A stretch of DNA of 64,000 nucleotides from assembly GCF_001467955.1 (NCBI RefSeq), contig NZ_LNYR01000031.1, positions 303,531 to 367,530 of the forward strand. The letters are read 5' to 3'. This document shows positions 8,438 through 18,258 of this stretch, piece by piece (the stretch's first letter is position 1; each line of letters begins with the position of its first letter). This stretch comes from Legionella quateirensis (lineage in GTDB: Bacteria; Pseudomonadota; Gammaproteobacteria; Legionellales; Legionellaceae). The position numbers were made by a program, and so were the translations under genes. The notes beneath the pieces were generated by a model. The model ran no database searches. It saw only the letters and a program-made list of their open reading frames with translations, and was not told the origin of the DNA.

Positions 8438-9069
8438 AAAAGACATTAATATTTTTTCTTATGTTTATTCTATCTAGTCAAACAATTGCTAGATCGTTTG
8501 GTGTGGTGGGTGAAACATTCTTGATTGCAGAAGAAAGTTTTCTGAAACTGATTGAAGATCGATTAGCAGTATTATCTTCCAATGGAGAACTGAATACTTT
8601 AAATCAGCAATGGCTCAAAACGGTAGCCAATCACGCTGATCGACCTACTCCATTGGAGTTGCCTCGCGCTTTGAGAACCAGACTTCATCATTATAAGCCA
8701 GAAGTGGTCTTATCGCAGGCAATAACTGATATTAACGGACGTATATTGTATCCAATAGGAACACGCGTTAATGCTTTGAAAAATTTACATTCCTATTTGC
8801 CATGTTGGTTGTTTTTTAACGCTGATGACGAAGCCCAGTTGCATTGGGTGCAAAAGGAAATGTCTAAGTGCCCTAATCCTAAAATGATTTTAACAGGTGG
8901 TGCTGTAAGCAAGGCTGAAAGGATTCTACAGAACATCATTTATTTTGACCAAGCCGGTCGAATATCCAGGAAATTACAAATTAGTTCAGTTCCAGCACGA
9001 GTTCAACGAGAGGGAATTCAACTAAGGATTGATGAACTGGCAATTAAGGAGAATGGTGATGTACTTTAG
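8434..9069 (+). CDS. traW: F-type transfer protein TraW
   Basis: The protein has 211 residues (F TraW is 210) with a signal peptide (LIFFLMFILSSQTIA; cleavage near residue 19) and a mature periplasmic part starting RSFGVVGETF. The sequence QAITDINGRILYPIGTRVNAL and the later FFNADDEAQL/KMILTGGAV patterns are typical of TraW. It acts with TrbC and TraU in pilus assembly and mating-pair formation. It overlaps trbI by 4 bases and traU by 11 bases. Confidence 0.9.
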   Translation: MKKTLIFFLMFILSSQTIARSFGVVGETFLIAEESFLKLIEDRLAVLSSNGELNTLNQQWLKTVANHADRPTPLELPRALRTRLHHYKPEVVLSQAITDINGRILYPIGTRVNALKNLHSYLPCWLFFNADDEAQLHWVQKEMSKCPNPKMILTGGAVSKAERILQNIIYFDQAGRISRKLQISSVPARVQREGIQLRIDELAIKENGDVL

Positions 9070-10042
9070 AACTCTTTTGATGGCTTCGTGCTTACTGCTC
9101 ACTTTTTCTAGTTTTGGTAAACAATGTACCGGTCACTTTGTAAATCCAGTGACAGATGTATGTTGGCGATGTCTTTTTCCGTTATCGATTGGTAATTCTA
9201 AAGTGGTTAATTCTTCATTACCCGATACAGATAATGCTTCAAGTCCAATTGGTGTTTGTCCATCAAGTACCGGTGTGCGTATAGGTTTGAACATTGGGTT
9301 TTGGGAGCCTTTTGCTTTGACTGATGTTACTGATACGCCCTATTGTTTAATAAATATGGGTGGAACCAAACTTAATTTAGGTTTGAAGCACGGCAGAGGT
9401 GGGCGTCATGTAGTAGGTACTGGACAAACACACGCTTTTTTCCATGTGCATTGGTACAAATATCCGCTGATTAACTGGCTGAATTTGATTACATCTGTTG
9501 GTTGTCTTCAAAAAGGTGATTTTGACATTGCCTATCTCACGGAACTTGATCCTACTTGGCAGGATTCAGAAATGAGTTTTGTGTTAAGTCCAGAGTCAAC
9601 TCTTTTTGGTAATCCTATTGCTGCAAGTGCCTGCGCAGCTGATAGCCTTTCATCTTCGTTGACCAATAAATCTGTAGACAGTCTTTTCTGGTGCGCAGGA
9701 GCACAAGGTACGCATTATCCAATAACAGGGCATGTGAACTCTCCATTGTCTCCCGTGCAAACTGCATTGCTGTTAACGGAACGAATGAATTACAAAATGC
9801 ATCGTGAATTTTTAATTTCAGATTCAAGCCCAAGGACAGGCGAGATTTGTCGAGAGCATTTTTATCCAGTTACACCCAAATCACGTTATCGCTATGAAAT
9901 GGTTAATCAGGTTGCGGATGGTAGGCATTGTTATCCGATTGGTCATAGCACGCTGGATTGGGAAGCAGGAAAAATAAAGCCACATACGCCTGATCAGTAT
10001 GGATTTTTGGTATGGCGAAAACGCAACTGTACTTTTTTGTGA
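9059..10042 (+). CDS. traU: F-type transfer protein TraU
   Basis: The frame is open from 9029, but AAGGAG at 9046–9051 and the signal peptide MYFRTLLMASCLLLTFSSFG fit a start at 9059 (327 residues; F TraU is 330). The mature protein is cysteine-rich (CTGHFVNPVTDVCWRCLFP, FWCAGAQGTHYPITGHV), typical of TraU, a periplasmic mating-channel component that depends on disulfide formation. It overlaps traW's end. Disulfide-handling proteins (traF, trbB-like) are encoded nearby. Confidence 0.9.
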   Translation: MYFRTLLMASCLLLTFSSFGKQCTGHFVNPVTDVCWRCLFPLSIGNSKVVNSSLPDTDNASSPIGVCPSSTGVRIGLNIGFWEPFALTDVTDTPYCLINMGGTKLNLGLKHGRGGRHVVGTGQTHAFFHVHWYKYPLINWLNLITSVGCLQKGDFDIAYLTELDPTWQDSEMSFVLSPESTLFGNPIAASACAADSLSSSLTNKSVDSLFWCAGAQGTHYPITGHVNSPLSPVQTALLLTERMNYKMHREFLISDSSPRTGEICREHFYPVTPKSRYRYEMVNQVADGRHCYPIGHSTLDWEAGKIKPHTPDQYGFLVWRKRNCTFL

Positions 10043-10053
10043 AGGAAGATGAC

Positions 10054-10476
10054 ATGAGGAAGAAAGGACTTGGATTATTAATTGGTATGGCAATGACTAC
10101 TTTAACCTACGCGACTAATGTATCGGTTTTTATTAGCTTTTCTATGCCTGACAAACTGTTGGAAGAAACGCTTAAAGATTGCATGCGCTTAAAGATCCCC
10201 GCTTATCTGAATGGTTTGCATCATAATTCCATGCAAGAGACTGCTATTCGCGTAATGGAGTTAAGTCAAAAAATCCCTGATTTAAATCTACAAATTGACC
10301 CTACCTTATTTGAACGTTTTGGTATTCAGCAGGTTCCTGCATTAGTTGTTGAGAACAATAATTCCTTTGATGTGATTTATGGTCATTTGTCTTTAAAAGA
10401 AGGACTAATGCGCATAGCAGGAAGAGGAGATAGCGGGCTAACAGTAGCTGATGTTAGGAGAATATCTGGTGAGTAA
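10054..10476 (+). CDS. trbC: F-type pilus assembly protein TrbC
   Basis: GAAGGAAG at 10041–10048 and the signal peptide MRKKGLGLLIGMAMTTLTYA support a start at 10054, giving 140 residues. The mature part starts NVSVFISFSMPDKLLEETL and contains RFGIQQVPALVV, the thioredoxin-like cis-Pro segment characteristic of TrbC_Ftype. No CxxC is present. It is shorter than F TrbC (212 residues). TrbC works with TraW at the periplasmic face. It overlaps traN's start. Confidence 0.87.
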   Translation: MRKKGLGLLIGMAMTTLTYATNVSVFISFSMPDKLLEETLKDCMRLKIPAYLNGLHHNSMQETAIRVMELSQKIPDLNLQIDPTLFERFGIQQVPALVVENNNSFDVIYGHLSLKEGLMRIAGRGDSGLTVADVRRISGE

Positions 10477-12157
10477 AAATCTACTGATCTTTTTATTATT
10501 ATTACCCTGTGCAATTTTTGCTGATTCCCGAGATGACGCATTGAAAGCGCGTGAACAAGTGATGCAGTCATTAAAAGGATTTAATCCAGCAACAGCAATG
10601 AAAGATTATACAACCAATCCTAAGGAGACAACCCTTTTGCCTAATGAGGGTAATAATCAACTCAGTAGTACAGGGCTTGATGCACTTGGCAGTAATCAAT
10701 CTGCTAATGACATTTATCAAAAAGCCACATCAAGGGAAAAAGTACGTGCTAATCCGCATAGTCCTGAAATGAATTATGCTGAAACCTTGCTTGAAAATCC
10801 TGATACCGTTTTGGAAGGTGCTTGTTATAAGGAAAAAGCAGTTTGTGAGTCAAAGTCTGTGACTAAAAATTGCGAAGAAACCGCTTCCTATAAACTGTCA
10901 GCTTGCAAAGATCGACTTGAGGTACATGTAAAACCAATTATTCAAAGTTTAAGTCGCGTAGTAACTCCTTCCCATTATCAGCGGTATGTGACTTTTGATT
11001 TAAAAACATGCCCAACCCAGGATTGGCGATGCAGTGCTAATAATCTGGCTGTTTTTACAGAGCCCTGTGAAAGCTTAAAGGTAACAGTAAGTCGTCTTAA
11101 TCAAACTTTACTCGTCACTAAACAACCTACATGTAGTGATACTACCATCACTGTGCAACTATCTGGTTGGGGAAGTGCTTTAACTCCTTTTCAAATTTCG
11201 ATAACGGAATTTGTGAGTGAGGATAAATGGATGCATGAGGATTGCCAGCGCATCATAAATCAAGCCTCACAAGGGAGTTGTTTTTTAGAAGGAAGTGCGC
11301 AATGTCTAGAACCGAATGTTATTAAGCATATCAATGGTATTGCCATTAAACGCTCTTGCTGGGGTTCTGAAAAACACTATCAATGCACCGATTTAACTAA
11401 TAGTACTTGTGCATCATTTATCAATCAGGGTTGCTCGCAAACTGCATCAAATTGTTTGACGGCTAAAAATAACCGTTGCGAACGGTTTGCTCAAACCTTT
11501 CAGTGCATGGAAAATTTTTGTATGCCGGAAAAAACCATTTGCCCTGGCAAGATTGCTTGTGCTGATGGGCAATGTGACTCATCTCTTGCAGAAACAAGTG
11601 ATGATATCCAAGAAGGTTTATCAAGATTAGGGGCACTAGCGGGTGTCGCGGGAGATGTGAGTGCTAATCAGGTAAAAAATGGTGCTGCTGCTATTTTTAT
11701 CGGAAGTAGCCAAGAGTGTAAAAAATACCCATTAGGATTTCGTGATTGTTGCACCGACTCTGGTTGGGGCGATTGGGTAAAACACTGTCCGCAGGATTTA
11801 CAAATACTCCAACGCGCTAAACAAGAAAACCGAGTGGTCTATTTGGGTAATTACAAAAAGCATAAGCTTGGAAGCCAGCATTATACCTATTGCATCTTTC
11901 CCTCAAAACTAGCTGCCATTGTACAAATCCAAGGACGAGGTGGTCAATTAGGGATTCCGTATGGTTCAGCCCAGTATCCAAATTGCCGCGGGCTTACGCC
12001 TGAAGAACTAGAGCGTATTAATTTTTCAGCCCTTGATCTGTCTCCGCTGCAACAGGAACTAATGGCACGTATGACCTTGCCAGCTAATGGTCAAATTGGT
12101 GCTAATAATCAGTCCAAAGTAGAGCGATTGAATCGGGAGGGGCGATCCCATGATTAA
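10469..12157 (+). CDS. traN: Mating-pair stabilisation protein TraN
   Basis: The best start is GTG at 10469, with AGGAG at 10456–10460. This gives 562 residues (F TraN is 602) and a signal peptide (NLLIFLLLLPCAIFA). The mature protein is very rich in cysteines (for example CYKEKAVCESKSVTKNCEE, FRDCCTDSGWG), matching TraN, an outer-membrane protein that contacts the recipient surface and stabilises mating aggregates. The C-terminal third keeps the conserved part; the central variable region would set receptor preference. It overlaps traF by 8 bases. Confidence 0.9.
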   Translation: MSKNLLIFLLLLPCAIFADSRDDALKAREQVMQSLKGFNPATAMKDYTTNPKETTLLPNEGNNQLSSTGLDALGSNQSANDIYQKATSREKVRANPHSPEMNYAETLLENPDTVLEGACYKEKAVCESKSVTKNCEETASYKLSACKDRLEVHVKPIIQSLSRVVTPSHYQRYVTFDLKTCPTQDWRCSANNLAVFTEPCESLKVTVSRLNQTLLVTKQPTCSDTTITVQLSGWGSALTPFQISITEFVSEDKWMHEDCQRIINQASQGSCFLEGSAQCLEPNVIKHINGIAIKRSCWGSEKHYQCTDLTNSTCASFINQGCSQTASNCLTAKNNRCERFAQTFQCMENFCMPEKTICPGKIACADGQCDSSLAETSDDIQEGLSRLGALAGVAGDVSANQVKNGAAAIFIGSSQECKKYPLGFRDCCTDSGWGDWVKHCPQDLQILQRAKQENRVVYLGNYKKHKLGSQHYTYCIFPSKLAAIVQIQGRGGQLGIPYGSAQYPNCRGLTPEELERINFSALDLSPLQQELMARMTLPANGQIGANNQSKVERLNREGRSHD

Positions 12158-12914
12158 AAAAATATTTGTTCTCTTTTTCGTGGGTTTTAGTTTTTGTGCA
12201 GTGGCTTCCAATCAAGATAATGAGCCGCCAGCCGGATTTCTTTGGTACAACATGAAAGAAGCTACTAAAAAATTACCTAAAATTGAAAAACCGGGGATTC
12301 CTTTTAAACGTTTGAGTTTCACGGATAGAGATGCCGTACTACGTTTTTACACCATGGAGGCTTTACATAAAGCACGACACACTAAATCTGTTGAGGATAT
12401 GAAAGTTTTTTTAAGTCTTCAAGACTACTGGCTGAAAGAATCTTCCCGATTTTCAGAAGTATTTCAAAAAACAATGCTCACTTACCCTGAATACGATTAC
12501 ACGGTGACTCATCCTACATCAAATTTGGGTGCAAAAATGATGGATGAGATGCGGGAAAAAAATAGAAAAAATGTGATTAACCGTCTTTCCAACTCACATG
12601 GCCTTCTTTTTTTCTATCGTGGCTCAAATCCATATGATCAAAAGCAAATCCCAATCGTTCGTGATTTTTGTAAGCGGTTTAATCTGCCTTTAATCCCTGT
12701 CAGTGTCGATGGAACACTTTCCAACGAGTTTGTCAGATCGCGTAAGGATTATGGCCAGGCCAATCAGCTTGGAGTTCGTTATTTTCCAGCTCTTATGCTC
12801 GTCAATCCACATACCAAAAGTACAATGCCTGTAGCTTATGGATTAACGACGCAAGATGCTTTGGAGTTGCGTTTATATCAGGTTGCAACTCAATTCAAAG
12901 GAGAATCAGCATGA
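12150..12914 (+). CDS. traF: F-type transfer protein TraF (thioredoxin fold, no CxxC)
   Basis: The protein has 254 residues (F TraF is 247) with a signal peptide (FVLFFVGFSFCAVA). Its C-terminal half is thioredoxin-like: LLFFYRGSNPYDQKQIPIV, where the CxxC site is replaced by NPYD, then VRYFPALMLVNP as the cis-Pro strand. F TraF also lacks a CxxC. It is a periplasmic assembly protein for the mating apparatus. The downstream trbB-like gene, overlapping by 4 bases, retains a CxxC and may supply the redox activity. Confidence 0.88.
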   Translation: MIKKIFVLFFVGFSFCAVASNQDNEPPAGFLWYNMKEATKKLPKIEKPGIPFKRLSFTDRDAVLRFYTMEALHKARHTKSVEDMKVFLSLQDYWLKESSRFSEVFQKTMLTYPEYDYTVTHPTSNLGAKMMDEMREKNRKNVINRLSNSHGLLFFYRGSNPYDQKQIPIVRDFCKRFNLPLIPVSVDGTLSNEFVRSRKDYGQANQLGVRYFPALMLVNPHTKSTMPVAYGLTTQDALELRLYQVATQFKGESA

Positions 12915-13411
12915 AAAATCGTTTATTTATTCTTCTTGTTCTCTCATTGCAAGTCATGTGTTCTTATGCTGGTCAAGGGTGGTTGAATCAGATGATAGTA
13001 AGCAAAGAGAAGGGAGGTTCAAACCATTCTGAACTTAAAAAATCTGATGATGGATTTTTTAACCAGCATGTTCTGGTGCTTTTTTATGCCAGTACTTGTC
13101 CCCACTGCCATCAGTTCGCACCAGAAATTAAAAGATGGGCAGAACGCCAGCAAGCCGAGGTATTGGCTTTATCTTTTGATAATCAACCTCTACCTGATTT
13201 TCCGAGCTTCTTACCAGCTACTACCGAATGGGTAAATGCAGCTTATGCAGGTCAATCTATCAGTTATCCTGCACTATTTGTGTTGAACAAGGAAACGCAT
13301 GTGCTTTATCCCGTAGCAATAGGTTCGATGACCAGTACTGAGCTGGATATACGCATGATGAGTTTAATTCCCAAAATTAAAGCCTATGAAGATAAAAGGA
13401 TTTCCGCATGA
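12911..13411 (+). CDS. trbB: TrbB-like periplasmic thioredoxin
   Basis: The protein has 166 residues: a signal peptide (LFILLVLSLQVMCSYA) and a thioredoxin fold with active site STCPHCHQF (CPHC) and a cis-Pro strand SYPALFVL. F TrbB (about 180 residues) is a disulfide isomerase for transfer proteins. This one likely helps fold the cysteine-rich TraU, TraN and TraH. It overlaps traF and traH by 4 bases each, so the three are translationally coupled. Confidence 0.85.
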   Translation: MKNRLFILLVLSLQVMCSYAGQGWLNQMIVSKEKGGSNHSELKKSDDGFFNQHVLVLFYASTCPHCHQFAPEIKRWAERQQAEVLALSFDNQPLPDFPSFLPATTEWVNAAYAGQSISYPALFVLNKETHVLYPVAIGSMTSTELDIRMMSLIPKIKAYEDKRISA

Positions 13412-14772
13412 AAAAAACTATAGCAACTCTTTTAATGATGGGATTATCGAGTCAACTAACAGCTAATGTTAGCCAGGATTTAGATAATTTTTTTAATGGA
13501 ATTGGTTATGCTTCCAACGTGACTTCTCCTGCTGCTTTTGAATCCCAGGCGGCTGGATTTTTTGGCGGTGGTTCTCTTTATGCCCGAAACCAAGTGCGTC
13601 AGTATCAGCTAGTGCAGCTTGATTTACCAAGTTATCGAGCAGGTTGTGGTGGTATTGATTTATTTACTGGAAGTATGAGTTTTTTAAGCGAACAAAAACT
13701 CGTTGATTTAGGAAAGTCTGTTATGAGCAATGGTGGGGCTTATGCAGTAGATGTGATGCTAGCCTCCACTGTACCTGAATTAAAACAGGTTCGAGATTAT
13801 CTACAGCAATTAGAGCAAGCTGCAAATCATGCGAGTATCAATTCTTGTGAAATGTCACAAAACTTGGTCGGCGGACTTTGGCCTAAAACAGCTGCATCGC
13901 AACAGAAAATATGTAAAGACCAGGGAACTATGGGTAAGGATGGGTTATTCAGTGATTATGTAAAAGCTCGAATGGAGTGTTCTGGTAATGGGTTTGATCG
14001 AGCAATGGATAAAGCATCTAAAGATGAAACCACCAAAAAGCAGGTAGTCTTCAATAAAAATCTTGTCTGGTCAATTTTGCAAACCAAGTCCTTTTTAAGT
14101 ACGGATAGAGAACTGGCTGAAATGGTGATGAGCTTAACTGGTACGCTTATTTTTGATAAAGAAGGAAAGGTTACTAATGTCCCTTCGTTAGCAGGTCAGG
14201 CAGATTTGATTAACGCTATGATTGGTACAAGTGGTGGTAGTCATCAGGCAAAAATATGGCGTTGTAAAGATGCGGGCTCAGCCAGTCAGTGTTTACAAGT
14301 TAGTCTTCAAGAAATTTCCATTCCTGAAACATCCACTCTGACTTATAGAGTCCGTGACATCATTCGCACTATCAATACCAAACTGACCAATGATGAAAAG
14401 CCAGGTAATCGTGAAATCAATTTTTTAAGTATGACTTCATTGCCGGTGATGAAATTTTTAAGTGTTTTAAACAGCACCCAATACGGCAGTAGTGCGGTTG
14501 ACATTGAAGAATATGCCTCGCTTATTGCTCATGATTTATTGACAAACTATCTAACTGAGTTGCTAGCCGAAGTTGCCAATGCTACCGCAGGATCAGAACT
14601 CAATCAGGATTTAGTTAAAGACATACAAAAGCGAATTAATGAAGCAACTACTAAAGTCGCAGCACTCGATCCCAAAGTTGGGCATAAGTTAAAGGAAAAA
14701 TTATCCCTTATAGAACATATGGCACGGATTGAAAAACAAGTGGCACAAACTATGGGAAGCACGGTCAGTTAA
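13408..14772 (+). CDS. traH: F-type transfer protein TraH
   Basis: The protein has 454 residues (F TraH is 458) with a signal peptide (TIATLLMMGLSSQLTANV). The sequence NFFNGIGYASNVTSPAAFE is a TraH hallmark, as are GCGGIDLFTGSMSFL and SCEMSQNLVGGLWP. C-terminal helical or coiled-coil segments follow (about 385–450). It is a periplasmic/outer-membrane-associated component for pilus assembly. It is coupled to the thioredoxin gene by a 4-base overlap and separated from traG by 12 bases with GGGAG. Confidence 0.92.
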   Translation: MKKTIATLLMMGLSSQLTANVSQDLDNFFNGIGYASNVTSPAAFESQAAGFFGGGSLYARNQVRQYQLVQLDLPSYRAGCGGIDLFTGSMSFLSEQKLVDLGKSVMSNGGAYAVDVMLASTVPELKQVRDYLQQLEQAANHASINSCEMSQNLVGGLWPKTAASQQKICKDQGTMGKDGLFSDYVKARMECSGNGFDRAMDKASKDETTKKQVVFNKNLVWSILQTKSFLSTDRELAEMVMSLTGTLIFDKEGKVTNVPSLAGQADLINAMIGTSGGSHQAKIWRCKDAGSASQCLQVSLQEISIPETSTLTYRVRDIIRTINTKLTNDEKPGNREINFLSMTSLPVMKFLSVLNSTQYGSSAVDIEEYASLIAHDLLTNYLTELLAEVANATAGSELNQDLVKDIQKRINEATTKVAALDPKVGHKLKEKLSLIEHMARIEKQVAQTMGSTVS

Positions 14773-14784
14773 AGGGAGAATAAA

Positions 14785-17583
14785 ATGGTAACCATCCATG
14801 TTTTAGCAGCTGGTGAATTATTCCAGCATGTTTTGAATGCAATAGCGGCTTTTATGAAACAGGATAGTTTTATAGGGCTTTTAAGAATTACAGCACTGAT
14901 TGGTATCGTGATGGCCACGGTTGGATTTTTAAAAACTCGCGATCCAATGGCCTTTGGCCGATGGTTTATGGGCTATGTGTTATTTGTGAATCTTGTTTTG
15001 TTGCCTAAAACGAGCGTGTTAATTGATGATATCTCATCACAAACTCCTAAACTTGTAGATAATGTACCTGTGGTATTTGCCTTGAGTGCAAGCCTAGTCA
15101 CTACAATTGGATATGGTTTGGCGCAAAGTTATGACGCACTACTGTCTATGCCAGATGATCTGCAATATACACGAACTGGTGCGCTCTTTGGTTCTCGCCT
15201 GATTTTGGCATCTACAGATTTTAGAATTACAGATCCTATTTTAAAAGAAGAGATGGATCAGTATTTTCGCAGTTGTGTTGTAGGTGATATTAGATTGAAT
15301 CGTAAATACAGCGTTGGTGACCTGGCTAATTCAACCAATCTTTGGGATTTGATTACTGCTCGCGCATCACCTCTTCGAATGACTCGAGTAAATAATAAAT
15401 TAGTTCCCTGTGTGGAAGCTGCCAAGCCTGACGGACAGTATAGTCTGCGTAAAAAACTAGATGCGGAAATTAAAAAGGCATATTCGTTTTTTGGAATTAA
15501 TCTTTTTGGTAAACCCGAACATACTACTTATGAGCGACTGTTTGAAACGCATCTTAAATCGGCTTTTGATTATTATCAGGGATTAACAGATGCATCGGGA
15601 AATATTTTTCTACAAAGCATGATGATTAATGCAATTGGGGATGGAGTTGCACACTATCAGGCATTTACTGATTCCACGGCAGGAATTGTTAATCAGCAAT
15701 TTACAAAATCTCAAGTACAACATCGTTGGTCATGGGAAATTGCCGGACTTAAAGCGCTATGGTTCTTACCTCTTTTACATACTTGGCTCACCTTGCTTTT
15801 ATTTGGAGTATTTCCACTAATTATAGTTCTAACAACTTTACCAGATGGAACACGTATTCTTTATGGTTACCTTCAGTTTTTCTTATCACTGCAATTTTGG
15901 CCGGTTATGTTCGCAATTTTAAATGCTGGTATGGCTTTATATGGAAGTCATCAATCTGGAGAGTATGGCCAGTTTACTATGGTCAATATCGATAAAATTG
16001 ATGAGTTACATAATGATATTTCAGGGGTGTCAGGATATATGATGATGCTTATTCCTTTTCTTGCTAATGGATTAGTTTCTAATCTGGGAGCGGCTTTTAG
16101 TAATCTGGCCACTAGCATGACTGGTCATGTCCAAGGTTCTACGATGGCAGTAGCAGGGGAGGCTGCGAGTGCATCGTTTGGTTTAGGACAGACAAGCTTT
16201 TATAACACGAATGCTAATAATTTTTCAGCTAATAAACACGACTCTAATTGGAGTCACATGCATGGCATGCACACTGAACAATTAAGTACGGGAGTTTTAA
16301 AAACGATTACAGGAAGCGGTGAAAGAGTGTTTGATGTGAGCCCTGGAATGTCTAGAGGTGCTGTTTCTATTAATGCATCTGAGGGGTTAAGTGGTTCTCT
16401 CAATCAAGCCTATGAAACATCAAAACAGGCAGCATCGAATGAGTCGCAGCATTTCCAAACCTCACTTTCCAATTTTGCTCACCGAGCACTACAATTATCT
16501 CAATTGCAAGGCCATGACATGCGGTTGGGAGATGGAGTATCAGCCAGTGAATCAGGACAATACTCTCAAGCATTATCAACGATGACTAATATTGCAAAAG
16601 ATGTAGCACATCGCACTGGAGTAAGTACTGAAGATGCACTGTCACATTTGACAAATGGAGGATGGGGATCTCATATTGGTGTTAAGAGTGATAGCTCCCT
16701 TGCAGGAAAAGTCCTAGCACTTGGTACTGGTATCAATGGTGGTGTTGATGCCCACCTGAAATTTGATCGCTCATCTAATAGTAGTGATAGGTATCATAAT
16801 GGATCTGATAATGCCGTCTCAGCACGAGAAGCTCAAGATTTTAATAAAGCACTTAATTATGTGAGCCATTTTGCTCAAACGCACCATTTCGATAATAGTC
16901 ACTCTCAAGCAGCACACCTTTCTAATCAGTTAGGTGCTGATTTGAGAGAAGCTCAAACAGCGAGCCATAATTATGATGCAAGTCTGTCAAAATCAGAGCG
17001 AATACAGCAGGCTAAGAACTATGTTGAATCTCATTCTTCACAAATTAATACTGATTTAAACCAGGCTTTTCCTGCTTATGTAGCTAGTCGTGTGGGTGAA
17101 TCTACACGGGACGAACTATTTAGTCATCCAGGGGATACACAAGCACTCCATAAGTTACAAGCCTTGGGTGATGACTTTATATCCTCTAAAAGAGATGACT
17201 TGATCAATGATTTTGGTAATAAACAACAGAGCAATCAAATTGATTCCTTTTATCAGAGTGAACAAAGTCATTTGGTCAGCAAGCAAGATAGTTTAGGTAG
17301 AGAGTATGAGAAAAATAGCCATGCCATAACTCAAGAAACTAAATCGCTTAAGGTAGGTATTGATGATGAAAAAATCAAACATTTGCAACAGGATGTGAAA
17401 CATCAAATAAATACATTCACAACTCAAAGCAACAATGGCGGAATATTGATTGATAACAAACATAGTACTCTGAAAAATGAAACAAATAATGAAATAAAAG
17501 AAGGGAAGGTTAACGCTCAGAAAAATACAGTTTTAAATGAAAAATTATTAAAAAATTCTGGTCTTCACAACAAAGGAGAGTGA
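14785..17583 (+). CDS. traG: Mating-pair stabilisation / entry-exclusion target TraG
   Basis: The protein has 932 residues (F TraG is 938). The N-terminal half has several transmembrane segments (for example about 30–55, 70–85, 330–360, 370–395, 430–450), matching the VirB6-like TraG N-domain needed for pilus assembly. The C-terminal half (about 460–932) is hydrophilic, helical and low in hydrophobics, with many S/N/Q/H residues. In F this part acts in mating-pair stabilisation and, in the donor, is the target of TraS. The stop is followed within a base by the start of a small membrane protein. Confidence 0.9.
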   Translation: MVTIHVLAAGELFQHVLNAIAAFMKQDSFIGLLRITALIGIVMATVGFLKTRDPMAFGRWFMGYVLFVNLVLLPKTSVLIDDISSQTPKLVDNVPVVFALSASLVTTIGYGLAQSYDALLSMPDDLQYTRTGALFGSRLILASTDFRITDPILKEEMDQYFRSCVVGDIRLNRKYSVGDLANSTNLWDLITARASPLRMTRVNNKLVPCVEAAKPDGQYSLRKKLDAEIKKAYSFFGINLFGKPEHTTYERLFETHLKSAFDYYQGLTDASGNIFLQSMMINAIGDGVAHYQAFTDSTAGIVNQQFTKSQVQHRWSWEIAGLKALWFLPLLHTWLTLLLFGVFPLIIVLTTLPDGTRILYGYLQFFLSLQFWPVMFAILNAGMALYGSHQSGEYGQFTMVNIDKIDELHNDISGVSGYMMMLIPFLANGLVSNLGAAFSNLATSMTGHVQGSTMAVAGEAASASFGLGQTSFYNTNANNFSANKHDSNWSHMHGMHTEQLSTGVLKTITGSGERVFDVSPGMSRGAVSINASEGLSGSLNQAYETSKQAASNESQHFQTSLSNFAHRALQLSQLQGHDMRLGDGVSASESGQYSQALSTMTNIAKDVAHRTGVSTEDALSHLTNGGWGSHIGVKSDSSLAGKVLALGTGINGGVDAHLKFDRSSNSSDRYHNGSDNAVSAREAQDFNKALNYVSHFAQTHHFDNSHSQAAHLSNQLGADLREAQTASHNYDASLSKSERIQQAKNYVESHSSQINTDLNQAFPAYVASRVGESTRDELFSHPGDTQALHKLQALGDDFISSKRDDLINDFGNKQQSNQIDSFYQSEQSHLVSKQDSLGREYEKNSHAITQETKSLKVGIDDEKIKHLQQDVKHQINTFTTQSNNGGILIDNKHSTLKNETNNEIKEGKVNAQKNTVLNEKLLKNSGLHNKGE

Positions 17584-17584
17584 G

Positions 17585-18172
17585 ATGAATAGTCAGGAAT
17601 TAAAACAGGCGATTGCGAACGATATTGAGGTAATGAAACATATGGACGTTGGGATTATTCCTGCAACTGAATATTACTTAAGTCTCTTAAAGCTAGTAGT
17701 GGGAGGATTCTGGAAACTAGGTGTGGTTTCTTTTTTAGCCATACTATGTGCATGTTTACATAACCCTAGATATCCGCTGATTGGTTGGGAGGCATATTTT
17801 AATGAAATTACCACATCTGCATTGATCGGTTTTTCAATGGCATTAGGCGTTATAGTTTTGCTATTTCACGCTTTTAATTATTACTACCTGATTAAGTATC
17901 ATCTGGAGAAGCAACTGAAACTGGGTAAGATTTTGATTATAAAACTCAAACAAGCTGCATATCTCTTCTGGGGATTGTTTGCTCTTTTTTGTCTTATGTT
18001 TGCTAGTCAAGCAGAGTCATTTACGGGTTACTTAGCTGTTGGAAGTGCTTTTATCGTAAGCGCTGTAATTACTTGCTTAATCATTAGTATGGAACTTAAT
18101 CGAGTTGGCATTAGCGCGCTTTTTACGGTGGTTAGCCAATTTATTAATAAAGGTAAAACCATCAAAATATAA
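17585..18172 (+). CDS. Four-helix membrane protein in the traS (entry exclusion) position
   Basis: This 195-residue protein has four predicted membrane helices (about 35–55, 80–108, 128–145, 152–172) and short polar ends. The ribosome binding site AAAGGAGAG overlaps the end of traG. F encodes the entry-exclusion protein TraS, a small inner-membrane protein, in exactly this place between traG and traD. TraS proteins are poorly conserved, so no sequence match is claimed. Function by position is inferred. No TraT-like surface-exclusion lipoprotein is present. Confidence 0.6.
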   Translation: MNSQELKQAIANDIEVMKHMDVGIIPATEYYLSLLKLVVGGFWKLGVVSFLAILCACLHNPRYPLIGWEAYFNEITTSALIGFSMALGVIVLLFHAFNYYYLIKYHLEKQLKLGKILIIKLKQAAYLFWGLFALFCLMFASQAESFTGYLAVGSAFIVSAVITCLIISMELNRVGISALFTVVSQFINKGKTIKI

Positions 18173-18258
18173 AATAATCAAAATGCGTTAATTATATTCA
18201 CTTAATTTGGCAGTGGTAGCCGCTGCTTTGCCTAAATGGGCTAAAAGGACAATAAAAA

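Noticed and set aside
12150..13411. Reading traF and the following thioredoxin gene as a duplicated gene
   Set aside because: They share only the thioredoxin fold; TraF lacks CxxC and both positions match separate F-plasmid genes.
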